Shown piece by piece: positions 11,601-23,600 of a DNA stretch of 64,000 nt; within the stretch, counting starts at the first letter, position 1, and each line of letters starts with the position of its first letter. The translations under genes and the position numbers were made by a program. The notes beneath the pieces were generated by a model. It ran no database searches. It saw nothing but the letters and a program-made list of their open reading frames with translations, and had not been told where the DNA came from. Origin of the DNA: Eopsaltria australis (Eukaryota > Chordata > Aves > Passeriformes > Petroicidae); NCBI GenBank assembly GCA_034509425.1, contig JAVTVJ010000992.1:62001-126000 (forward strand), written 5' to 3'.

Positions 11601-14600
11601 TAGATGGGATCTTGGGCAGGAATTGTTGGCTGGGAGGGTGGGGAGGGGCTGGGCTGGAATTCCCAGATTTGCTGTGGCTGCTCCTGGATCCCTGGCAGTG
11701 CCCAAGGCCAGGCTGGAGCAGTGGAAGGTGTTGGGGACACTGGAATGGGATCATCTTTAAGGTCCTTTCCAACCCAACCCATTCCATGATTCTGTGACTG
11801 AATGGTCTCATTTGGGTTGTACAAATCACAAACTGCCTTTGAGAATGGCTTAGAAAGGAGACAGAACCATTGAAGTTGTATCAACTCTTCTTTCTTGTTC
11901 CCTTGGGAAACACCAGAAAATCCAGAGGTGGAGCTGGATTTTTTTGGATGTAGTGGAAACCATTTAATTGCAGTAAATAAAAGGGTGAATTTAACTGATG
12001 GTCTAATTCTGAGCAAGTAGAAAAAGTGACAGCTCACCTTTAGTTTGTGCATTCCCAATAAGATTTTCCTTACTTTAATCAGTTTTTTTCATCTTGTGAT
12101 GATGATAAAAAGCTGAACCTCATGGAAGTGGTGTCTGTGGGAATTGCACTTTGGCTCCCAGTTTTTGGAACGTGGCAAAGGTTTTTTTTTTTTTTTAGCT
12201 CATGAAGGTAGGTGCTGCTCCCTTGTCTCTAAAAATTCCTTCACAGGAGAACAACTGGTTTGTGTCTCCTATTGTGCAATGTTTCTTTCCTGGAGAAAGG
12301 AATTTTTGCTGCAGATAAACATCTTGAACCCTCAGGGTTTAATTAATGCTGCTGATAATTTTGATTCAACCCTTGCAGTTCCGTTTTGTTCTTTTTATCA
12401 GCGTTCCTGCTTGGAATTCGTGCTGCAGGAAACAAATCCAAAGGGATTTTGTCTTACAGAATGTGACAATGCTGTGCTGCATTTTGTTGCTTGGAACTTG
12501 TAAAGCTTTGATCTCTGGGAATGATTCCTTGGTACTCCAAATTTGTTTGCTCAAAGAAACTAAATCCAAATAGATTTTGTCTTACACAATGTGACAGTGC
12601 TCTACTGCCATTTTTTTGGCTTGGAACTTGTAAAGCTTTGATCTTTGGGAATGATTCCTTGGTACTCCAAATTTGTTATTTGCTGAAAGAAACAAAATCC
12701 AAATAGATTTTTGTCTTACAGAATGTGACAATGCTCTGCTGCTGTTCTGTTGCCTGGAACTTTTAGAGTCTCAATCCTTGGGAATGATTCCTTGGTACTC
12801 CAAATTTGTTGTTTCCTGAAGGAAAGAAATCCGAAGAGATTTTGTCTTACACAATGTGACAATGCTCTGCTGCATTTTGTTGCTTGGAACTTGTAAAGCT
12901 TTGATCTCTGGGAATGATTCCTTGGTACTCCAAATTTGTTTGCTGAAAGAAACAAAATCCAAATACATTTTTGTCTTACACAATGTGACAATGCCCTACT
13001 GCCATTTTTTTGGCTTGGAACTTTTAGAGCTTTGATCTTTGGGAATGATTCCTTGGTACTCCAAATTTGTTATTTGCTGAAAGAAACAAAATCCAAATAC
13101 ATTTTTGTCTTACAGAATGTGACAATACTCTGCTGCCGTTCTGTTGCCTGGAACTTTTAGAGTCTCAGTCTTTGGGAATGATTCCTTGATACTCCAAATT
13201 TGTTGTTTGCTGCAGGAAACAAATCCAAAGAGATTTTTGTCTTACAGAATGTGACAATGCTGTGCTGCCATTTTTTTGCTTGGAACTTTTAGAGTCTCAA
13301 TCCTTGGGAATGATTCCTTGATACTCCAAATTTTTTGTTTCCTGAAGGAAACAAATCCAAAGAGATTTTTGTCTTACAGAATGTGACAATGCTGTGCTGC
13401 TGTTTTGTTGCTTGGAACTTTTAAAGTCTCAATCTTTGGGAATGATTCCTTGGTACTCCCAATGTTCTCTTCCATCAGGCCTCAATCTTTGCTGCCTAAA
13501 GCAACCCTTCCTCAATAAATCCTTGGAGTTGTATCCAATTCTCCTGCAGTCCCTCCTGCAAGCTCCCAATATTGTTGATATTTGGATATTTCCCCATCAC
13601 CTTCCCCGACTGAAAGCCATCCATATGCTCTGTTCTAGATTGTGAAGTGGTCAGACTTTTGTTCACCCTTGGCCTATAAACCTGGTGAACCTTTTAAGTT
13701 AATTGCTGCAGCCAGTGTAGATAATTTCAGTAGCCTTGGGATAGCCTTCCTGGAAGACAGGCTGCAGATGGATAACGGGATGGTGCCACACAGGATTGTT
13801 TGTAAGTATCCTCCTGATCCTTTTTAATTCCTGTTAAGGTTTGTGGTTATTTTAGGACTTCGTTCGCAGCCTTTGGACCCACCTGAAAAATTTGCATTTA
13901 TTTTGGCAGGGTTTTCTTCCTGTTGGGATTCCAGGCTGTTTGTTGATCCCTCTGGAGCTCTGCTTTAATTTCACGGGGTTGTGGAATGGTTTGGGATGGA
14001 TGGAACTTTAAAAATCATCAATCTCCACCCCCTGCCATGGGCAGGGACACCTTCCACTATTCCAGAATGCCCAAAACCAGAAGTTAGAGAATATTTTCTC
14101 TAATTCTTATCTGTCAGATTAACAAATCAATTTTAAAAGAAAAAACAACCATGAAAACCCAGAAGTTTTTAGGCAAACGTTCTCTTTTTTCTCATATTTG
14201 AAATTAAAGTGTATCCAAAGCTGAACATGGATTGAAAACAATTTGGGGTGGGTTTTTTTTTTTTTTGCTTTTTTTATGGGGTTTGTATTTGTTTTCCTGT
14301 ATTTTTTAATGTAGATCATGGAGCACTGGCAGAAATTAAGGAATAACAAAATGAACATTTATCTGGAGTGCAACAGGATTGGAACATTCTTGTGATGGGA
14401 AATTCTGTCTCTTGGTGCTGTTCTGTACAAATATTCCCCCAAGGAAGGGATGGAAGCTGAGAGTGTCCCAGTCACTCCCTTTTATAAAATATCTTCTGCC
14501 TCTTTTTGCTCCAGTGCTGTGTGGGAGCTTCTCCAGAACAGGCTGGGGGAGGCTCTGGATGGAATAACAGAGGTTGGGAGCTGTGACATTCCCTTGGGAT

Positions 14601-17600
14601 ATCAAAATAAATCTTGCTTCATGTTCCTGCTCCAAAGGGGATGGAGTTTCAATAGGAGAGGGATTGAAGTTGGAGCTGATGTGTTGTAACAAAATGCTGT
14701 TAATCAAGTTTCTCCCTGAGTTAAGATCGTAATAAATTTATTTGGTTTTGTGGGAGTGGAGGAAGATTCAGTAAAATCTTTTAGATTTTGACTTGAAATA
14801 TTTTCATGGCTCAGCAGCTGAAGAAACCCTCCCTTATGGAGGAATATTTTTCCTCTCCTCTTAGTTTGCTCTGCACATTTCATGCTGGCAATAATCATCT
14901 TTGCTCTTCTCTTCTCACTTGTATTTGCTACAAATTATCTCAGCATTTCTATCATTTCCAGGGAAAAAAGGGGAATTTTTAACAGTTCTTCTTCTTTTCT
15001 TGTTTTCCCTTGGATTCTTAGCTCCCAAATCTTGCTGGGGGTGGGTTTCTCTCCCTTTCTGCAGACTGAAATCAGCTCACATCTCTTTTTTCTCCCTTTT
15101 CTGGTGCCAAACCTTTATCTGCAGCCCTCAGCAGTGCAGGGGACGTGGTTCAATAAATGGGTCTTACCCAACACCAACACTTTATTAGCTTATTTCAAAA
15201 CAGTTTATTTCAAAACAGCACAAGTGGTTTTAAACCCTGCCCTCCTTAGAAGAGCAGGATTTTTCCAGAGGTGCTTTCTTTGCTTCGTTTTGTCTTTAGA
15301 TTTGTGTTATGAGTGCAAATTGCTCTTGTTCTGGGGGGAAATTCGATTTCTTGTGCCAAATAAGTGAAATTCTTACTGTTGCAGAGCATTTGGACTGAAA
15401 TTAAATTCTTCTGTGAATGATATTGATCATAACTCTCTTAATATCATTATTTTAACCCCTTGTTTTGGTTTCTTTTCCCTTTTTCCAGCTGTGCATTTAC
15501 AGGAATCTGCCCTGAAGGAGCTGGCGCAGGAGAAAGAGCAAAGCGCAGCCATGGACGCAGTAACTCCTGCTGGGAAATCAGGATTGGCACAAGATGAGGA
15601 GGAAAAATCCAAGCTGGAAGAGGAAAGGGAGCAAGAGGAGGCAGGAGCTGGGGATAACCACCACCTGCACCTCTTGAGCTGCCACGAGTGCCTGCAGCTG
15701 GAAAACAGCACCATCGAGTCGGTGAAATTCGCCTCCGCGGAGAACATCCCAGAGCTCCCCGACAACTGCAGCAGCAAAACTGAGGAGAAGGAGGATGAAA
15801 GTGTGGAAAAAGGAATAAAGAGGATAAACCTCGCTGGGAAACCCCCGAATGTATTGATTTACCTGGGTTCTGAGGGTGCCAAGGAGAGGTTTGAGCAGGT
15901 GAGATCAGTGCTGGGGGAGTGCATCGATGCTGACAGCTACACCATCTACCAGCTGCACCAGGAGCAGGTGCTCAGAGACCCCTGGGTTGAGAACTCCCTG
16001 CTGCTGGTCATTGCCACGGAGGAGCCCATTCCTGAGGCCAGCCACAAGCAATTTATGAAGTTTTTATCCAAAGGGGGGAAGATCCTCGGGTTTTCGTCGG
16101 CCTTCACCTTCGGGGGCGTGCAGATCAAGCACAAGAACAAACTGAGGAAGGCTGTGCATGAGGTGGTGGTGTCTCAAAAGGACAGCACGGAGGTGAAGCT
16201 GAACCTGCTGGTCAGTGGCTGTGTTTTTGAGGAGGGGATGAAGGGAGATGCCAGCAGAGTGAAGATTTTGAGTCGATTGAATAATGCTGATAAAGACATG
16301 GTTATTGTGCACCTGACTCATGGCAGCAGTGGAGGAGAAGCCATCCTTTCCCAGGTGAGAATTCATTTCCTCATGGCTGCATGGTGTGAAATCCTAAAAG
16401 CCTGTTCCCATTGCATGTTCTTGGGCATTCTTCTTGAGGGAAGGTGTGGAATCATGGAATGGTTGGGTTGGGAGGGACATTAAAGCCCATCCAGTGCCAC
16501 CCCTGCCATGGAAGGGACACCTCCCACTGTCCCAGGCTGCTCCAACTTGGCCTTGGGCACTGCCAGGGGTCCAGGGGCAGCCACAGCAAATCTGGGAATT
16601 CCAGCCCAGCCCCTCCCCACCCCCTGAGGGATTAATGGATGTCCTGGATTTACAAGGAATCCCAATGCAGGATGGATTTCACTTGTTGTTAAAGGATGGG
16701 AGTGTTCCTGCTGTGAAAACACTTCGTTATTTTCACCACAGATCAGGCACGTGTGGGTCAGGCAGGATCCCAGAGGGTGGTAAAACCAAAATAGTTTTGT
16801 GCAGGAAGCTGGAATTTTACTCATCAATCCATGGAATTCTCTCCAAGGGGTGCCAGAGGATGGTGCCAGACTTTCCAAGGAGCACAAGGAGCAATGGCCA
16901 TAAACTAAATTACAAAAAGTTCTACCTCCACAGGAGGAGGAATTTCTGTCCATGGAGGTGGCAGAGCCCTGGAATAGGGAACAGCGAGGGTGTGGAGTCC
17001 CCTGCTCTGGAGACATCCCAAACCCACCTGGACCTGCTCCTGTGTCACCTGCTCCAGGTGACCCTGCCTGGGCCTGGATCATCTCCAGAGATCCCTCCCA
17101 ACCCCAGTTATTCTGGAATTCTGTCATCTTCCAGAGCAGAGCTTTCCCTTTCTGCCTGCTGGAAGTGCCACAGGGATTGAGCTCGAGCAGATTTTGGGAG
17201 TTGGGAAATACATCCCACCTGGACAACAGCCTGGATGTGCTCCAGGTGACCCTGCCTGGGCTGAGGGTTGGATGGATCATCTCCAGAGATCCCTCCCAAC
17301 CCCAATTCTTCCGGAATTCCATAATCTTCCAGGGCAGAGCTTTCCCCCTCTGCCTGCTGGAAGTGCTGCAGGGATTGAGCTTGAGCAGATTTTGGGAGGT
17401 GGGAAATAACATCCCACAAAATCCTTTCAAAAATATGAATTGTGGCACAGCAAGGAGTGTAAAATAAACCTTGCTGGGAACTTTTTTGGTTTCCTGAGTC
17501 CTTATTCAGGGTTTAAGGTTTTAAATATTTAAATATTAAATATTTTAAATCTTTAACATTTTGCACCAATCAAATATCTTAGAGAATCTGGGGGATGGAA

Positions 17601-20600
17601 TTGGAGAAGTCTAGGGTGAACCAAAATCCACTTCTGGTTCCATTAATTAAACCATGAGTTCCATTTTAATATCCCAGGGAACAGGTGCCTCTACAGTATT
17701 ATGATATTGTCATTTCTGGTAAAAAAAACCACCAAAACAGCCAAAGAAAACCCTCAAAAAATAAAACAGATAAGTTCAAGTGTTCATAATATTTTTGTCT
17801 TAATTTTACTTTCTGGATAATGGTGAGGAAGCTGCTGTGGGATGGTAAATGTTGGTCATTGGTTGTTGAAATTGTTTATTTAAATTATTTTGGTATTCCC
17901 AGTTAGAATTTTGAGTGATGGAAAGGCTGATAAGAGAAACCATCAAGTTCAGAAAATAAATCTGCCAAACACGTTGAGAAAAAACAGCAAAATTTATTTA
18001 CCAGTGGTTAAGTAGGTGAAATTAAGGAATATAACAAATGAACAAACTTTATGAAAGATTGCATTTTTACCAATATTTTAGATAGAGAACTTTCTGAGCA
18101 GCCCAGAGCACTGAAATTTTACTGATCAGGGATCAGGTATCAAGGCTCTTGCAGGAGTTGTGGAGCTCAGAAATATCCAGGGGGTTCTTAGAAGTGCTTT
18201 TTGTCTCTTACCAGCTTGAATCTGCTGGATTTTTGGGAACTCTGTTAGGTATTGTAGGATATTTATTGGGTTTTTTTTTTGTAGGCAGCTCTGCCACCCA
18301 TGTGCAGGCTGCTGCTGCTGCTGCTAGAAAATGGATTCAATTCTTTTCCCTTGCACCCTTTCAATTGATCCTCCTGCTGGAGTAAAACTTAATCCTCCAG
18401 AGGTTTTCCTCAGGAAAAAAAAAAAAGGGAATTAAAGCAGAGCTTCAAAAAATCAAAGGGTTAGTGTGACATTTGATAATTCTGAATGACTTCCAGTCTA
18501 GGTTTGAAAAGCCCTGATTGTTTCCAGTGACATCAGCCATTAAATATTCTGCCACATTTGTTTCCCCTTTTTTTTTTTACACTCTCCTGTCCTGCCTAAT
18601 TTTTAATGTACTTTTTAAAATCATGGAATGGTTTGGGTTGGAAAGGATTTTAAAATTATCTCATTTCATCCCTGCCAGGGGCAGGGACACCTTCACTATC
18701 CCAGGGTGCTCCGACGTTCATTCATTCATTCATTCATTCATTCATTCATTCATTCCCCTGAATTTCAATAAAAATACATAAAACACAAATAATATCATTG
18801 AATTTTGCAAAATGGAAGAAATTAACAAAAATTAGATCTTTATTTAATGGCATCAAATGAATCTGCAGAGAGTACAAGAGGTTTGAAATATCTTGAAGCA
18901 CAAAAGGAAAAGCAGAAAAAAAGAGCCAAAAAGGAGGATTTTTGAAGGATTTTTTGATTTTGCATTTAATTTCAACTTTGAAGCATCTGCTTCAGCCTTG
19001 AGGAGTGGTTTTCTATCAGGTGAGAAAATAACTTTTTTAGATAGAAACATTTCTTTATCTGCAGTGATTTCAGCTTAATTCACGTGACTTGTCTGAGTTC
19101 TCCAGATCTTGTACAACTTCTAAAAAGCTCTTCCAATTTTAATATCATTTTAATGTGATTTTAATATCATTTCAATTTTAACAGAATTTTAATTTTTTAA
19201 AAAATTCTACCAGGTGAGAAAGTAACTCTCTTAGGTAGAAACATTTATCTGCAGTGATTTCAGCTTAATTCACGTGACTTGTCTGAGTTCTCCAGATCTT
19301 GTACAACTTCTAAAAAGCTCTTCCAATTTTAATGTAATTTCAATTTTAATTGAATTTCAATTTTAATTTTTTTGGATTTTTCTACCAGGTGAGAAAGGAA
19401 CTTTCTTAGACATAAACATTTCTTTATGTGCACGGATTTCAGCTTAATTCATGTGACTTGCTTGAGTTCTCCATGTCTTGTTCAAGTCCTAAAAAGATTT
19501 TTCAATTTCAATGGGATTTCAATTTCATTAAAATTGAATTTTAATGGAATTTCAATTTTAACATCATTTCAATTTTAATGGAATTTCATTTTTAGTGTCA
19601 TTTCAGTTTTAATGTCATTTCAATTTCAATGGAATTTCAATTTTAACATCATTTCAATTTTAATGGGATTTCAATTTCAATTGAATTTTAATGGAATTTC
19701 AATTTTAACATCATTTCAATTTTAATGGGATTTTAATTTTAATACAATTCTGCTCATGTACAAGCCAGAATTACTGCTGGTTCTGACAGACCTGAAAAGC
19801 AGATTAAATTTAATTTAGTAAATACATTTAAGTTGATCAACTCCTCCAGAAAAAGTTTGTTAAGAAGGGAAATTTTAGGTAGGTTTCAGAGGAAATTTTG
19901 CTGTATTGACAGCTGTGATCCCTGAATTAAAAACTGATTTTATTTATTTTTGATATCCTTCCAGGCCCACTTGGAGCTGGACAGCAATTCCATGGATGTG
20001 CAGACTGAGGAGGATTTTAATCTGCTCAAGATGAGCAATTCCAAGAGATGTGAAATCCTCAAGGAGATCCTGATCTCCCTTGGGCTGAGCTGTGAGCTGA
20101 GGGAAATTCCTGCTTTAACTCCCATCCACCTGCTCTCTCCAGATGAGGTAAGGCTGGATTTGCCCAAAATCAGATTTCTCTTAAATCCAATTTTTTCTCA
20201 ATCCCACCCTGCTTCTTGTCTGGTATTTTTATTTAGAGAATTTTCATCAGATATTCCAGGTAATTTTTATTATTATTTTATTATTTATTTTTAATCCATC
20301 ACTGTTTTCTTCCCTGCTGGAAGGAGATCAGAATTTCACCATGGGGTTAATTTTACTGTATTTCTATATATTTCTGTATATTTAGAGAATTTTCACCAGA
20401 TATTCCAGGTAATTTTTATTATTAGTAATTAATTTATTTATTATTTAAATTTTTATTTATGAATTTTCTTACTTTATGTATAATATTTATAATATTATTT
20501 TATTTATAATATTTATAATAGTAATTTTATTTATTTATTTATTTTAGATTTATTTATATTTTATTTAAATATTTATTTTTTTATTTTATTTTATTTTTAA

Positions 20601-23600
20601 TCCATCACTGTTTTGTTTCCTTCTGGAAGGAGATCTGAATTTCACCATAGGATTTATTTTACTATATTTCTATATGTTTCTATATTTGCTGTCTTTATTT
20701 CTGTTAATTTTGCTATATTTCTATATATTTCTATATTTGCTGAATTTATTTCTGTTAATTTTACTATATTTCTATATATTTTTGTATTTGCTATCTTTAT
20801 TTCTGTTAAGAACTTTTTAATGCTGTTCCTTTTTAAGGCTGTAGTGAGCTACAGAAATTCTTTAAAAACCAGGATTTTTCTTTTCAATCAAGATAAAAAG
20901 TTTTGCACAGGCTGGCATCAAAAGATCAGGTAGAAATTGTGAAGAGCAGGGTGGAGTGAATAGGGAAAGGTTTGGGATTGCACAGGGAAAACTTTGATTC
21001 CTGAGGATTTTGGAATATTTCCTGGGAATATTTGTAATCCAATACTCAGCTCTCAGTGCTGAACTCCAAAATTTGAGACCCTGCTTTGAAGAATTGTGAG
21101 GAATATAAAAAGCAGTGATTTTTCACTTGTTTTTCTTTAAAACACAACCTCAAAACCGTGTGTGAATCGATTTATTTGTGTGGCAACGTAGAAACAAAAC
21201 TAAAACCCATTTAACCTTTTTGACTTACATTAAATTGCTCCAGACACAAGACTTTTAGTTTATATAATTCTATTTTTGTTCTCTTCTTTCACTATTTTTT
21301 TCATGGTTATTTCTATCCAGTGCCTTTGGAATTTTCAAACGTGCCACGAATTCAAATCCAGCTAATTTCTGTCCAAACTTGCCATCTAGTGGCAAATTCC
21401 AGGGTTGCAAACCATCCAGTAAAGATAATTTAATTCTATATTCTTGAGTTAAACTTTATACCACAATTAGTTTTAAAAATTTTACTCCTCAATTCTATTA
21501 ATAAATTGTTTTATTCTTAAAATCTGTTAATTTTAATGTGGTTTAATGTGATTTTAATTGTTTTATTCATGCATTTTAATGGGAGTTTTGCTGGTTTAAT
21601 GTCTTTCCCTTTAGCCATGATGTAATTCCAGAATCTTGTTTAAAAGGAAATTACAGCTTGTGTTTAACAACTGCAGTTCCTAATGAAGAGAGAGCACATT
21701 AAAATAAATATTGAAAGTGTAATGGTTATTATTCTAAATTATTTTAATTTTTATCGAAATTATTTTTGCTAAACTTATTTTATCTAAATTATTTTAATTA
21801 TTCTAAATTACTTCTTTTTCTCCATCCATCCTGTTCTCCATAGCTCTCCTTGCTCTCCCAGAGAACCAGGAGATACCAAAAATGTGAATTATTTGAGGAA
21901 ATCCTTCATTCTATTAACACAAGTGATTTGGGGATGATTTTCTTAGACATCCCTGTAATAAATGAACCAATTAATGATCAAAAAACTCGAGGTCCTGCTA
22001 ACAAATCCAAAAATAATGATATTTTTATTGTTCCTTAGACTTCAGCTCAGGAATGATTCCTCACCCCCAAACTGCAGTTTCCATTGTGTTGAAAAACTGC
22101 TCAGATTTTTCTAATTAATTTAAGCAACCCCAAGCTCCTTTTGCTTATGGAGAAGAAATAATAATTGGTTTTGCTCTACATTTTTTACTTCATTAAGAAA
22201 TAATAAAGCTGAGGGTTTTTTTTTTAAATTCTTTCAATTTTAAGTGCTGGTTTGGGGAGTTTGTTCTTTAATTTACAGCAGAGCTGTTCCTTTGTTCTGT
22301 GGATTTCCTTGGTGTCTCTTCCATCTTTTATCCCTTCAGAACTTTTCACTGTTTGCTGCTGCATTTTGGGCATCAAATAAAATTCTAAAAATTCTAAAAA
22401 AATTCTAAAAATTCTAAAAAAAATTCTAAAAATTCCAAACTTTATTCTATGAACAAATATCTTCTCCTGATTTTTCCTTTGCTTCAACTCCTGGACTTTC
22501 CCTTTGCTTAAATTCTGTGTTTTTTCTGCATCATTTTTGAGATGCTGTTAATAATCCCATCAAACCTACGCTGCTGATTGATATAAATCTGATTATTAAG
22601 ATTTTTCAGATGTTCTTCTCCACTCTGAGTCTTGGTTAGTGCCTTTTACACTGAAATTTGAAGCTGTTCCTGAGGGGTGGGTGGGAAATTCTTTTTCTTT
22701 TCCTTCTTAGGATTCACATTTTGAAGTTTTAATTTCTATTTCATGACTTTAAAACCAGAGTCTTGCTGCATGGGTTAAAAAAAGCCAACAAAACATGAGC
22801 AGAACTGTAATTATTATATTTAAATTCAAATCAAAGCTCTGCTATCTGAATAATGGATGCTCATGTCCATCTTTTAAGGATTTTAGATCTCAGCAGGGAG
22901 AATTTTGCTACAACAACAACGAATGCAGCGTTTAAATGAAGAACAATTAAAATGCTGGTTAAAAGCTTAATTAAATCTCCACAACTTGATGCTAAATGTG
23001 ATTTTTGAGGTCGGTATTGATACCAAAACACAGCACCTTTGTCTTTTCTGCTTTTCTTGCTGGGCTCAGAGCAAATTGAGAGGGAAATTCCGTGTCCCTG
23101 TGGGGAGGGGGGGACTCAAATGTCCCAACCTCTGCTCCGTGTCTGGCACCCACATGTTCAGTGGCAGCTCCAAGCAGAGAGTTCTGATTTTTCCTGCAGC
23201 TTTTCCCCTCCTAAACTCTCAAATATTTGCTCTTTCAGCCATCCCCAAGGATAATTTTTCAGACATAAATGCCAGGGTTGTGTTTTATTGCCGGGAGTTT
23301 CAAACCAAGGATTTACTCCTTGAAGAATGAGATTTGTCCCAGTGGTGGTTATTTGGGAATTGTTACACCCACACATTTGCTCATCTGAAAACTTAAATAA
23401 AAACTCCTCAGGCTTAAATTTTTTTTTGGTATTTTTGAGTAACTCAGTAGCTGGAGCAGAATGAGCTCAGAGCAGATTTCCAAGGCTTGGTTCTGGGGTG
23501 GCATCGTCTGCTTTTAAATTCCAGCTCCATTATGTCAGCCAAGAAAATGTGGAGTTGCTTTATCCTGAATAAATCTTCCTTTGAGGGTGGGAAATTTGAA

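Larger units (their letters stand above)
9224..12043 (+). repeat. Tandem segmental duplication, copy 2 (2820 bp)
   Basis: Same order of parts as copy 1: CR1 piece at 9224-9330, ATTTT tract at about 10130-10290, 'tttatttgg' repeats at 10521-10562, CR1 end at 11340-11793 and spacer at 11793-12043. After 'ctcacctttag' at 12043 the sequence departs into unique DNA ('tttgtgcattccc'). This marks the right boundary. Confidence 0.93.
5599..13638 (+). other. HLCS: HLCS intron 2, dominated by tandem duplication
   Basis: An 8.0-kb intron. It contains CR1 sequence at 5785-6130, a 2.83-kb unit present twice (6386-9223 and 9224-12043), and an eight-copy 131-bp array (12420-13460). The non-repetitive remainder is small (about 12044-12420). 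No exon was recognised. Confidence 0.85.
16355..19964 (+). other. HLCS: HLCS intron 4
   Basis: Holds CR1 sequences at 16446-16625 (minus) and 16830-17420 (plus, tail duplicated), a CR1 remnant at 18622-18715, an ATTC microsatellite, and AT-rich tandem repeats from 18990 to 19745. The stretch 17460-18600 is AT-rich unique sequence with nothing recognised. Confidence 0.85.

Noticed and set aside
8518..11829. Repeated pairs of 60-166-codon ORFs on both strands at 8.5 and 11.4 kb
   Set aside because: They are the two strands of duplicated CR1 3' ends and flanking intron. They do not encode the CR1 reverse transcriptase, which is missing in every copy.
14882..15367. 161-codon ATG-initiated ORF in intron 3
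   Set aside because: The product is hydrophobic because the DNA is T-rich. There is no recognisable domain, and it lies wholly between two well supported HLCS exons.
16355..17180. Extension of the exon 4 reading frame and the 248-codon ORF after it
   Set aside because: The exon 4 donor CAG|GTGAGA is strong, and the extension runs into reversed CR1 and then forward CR1 sequence.
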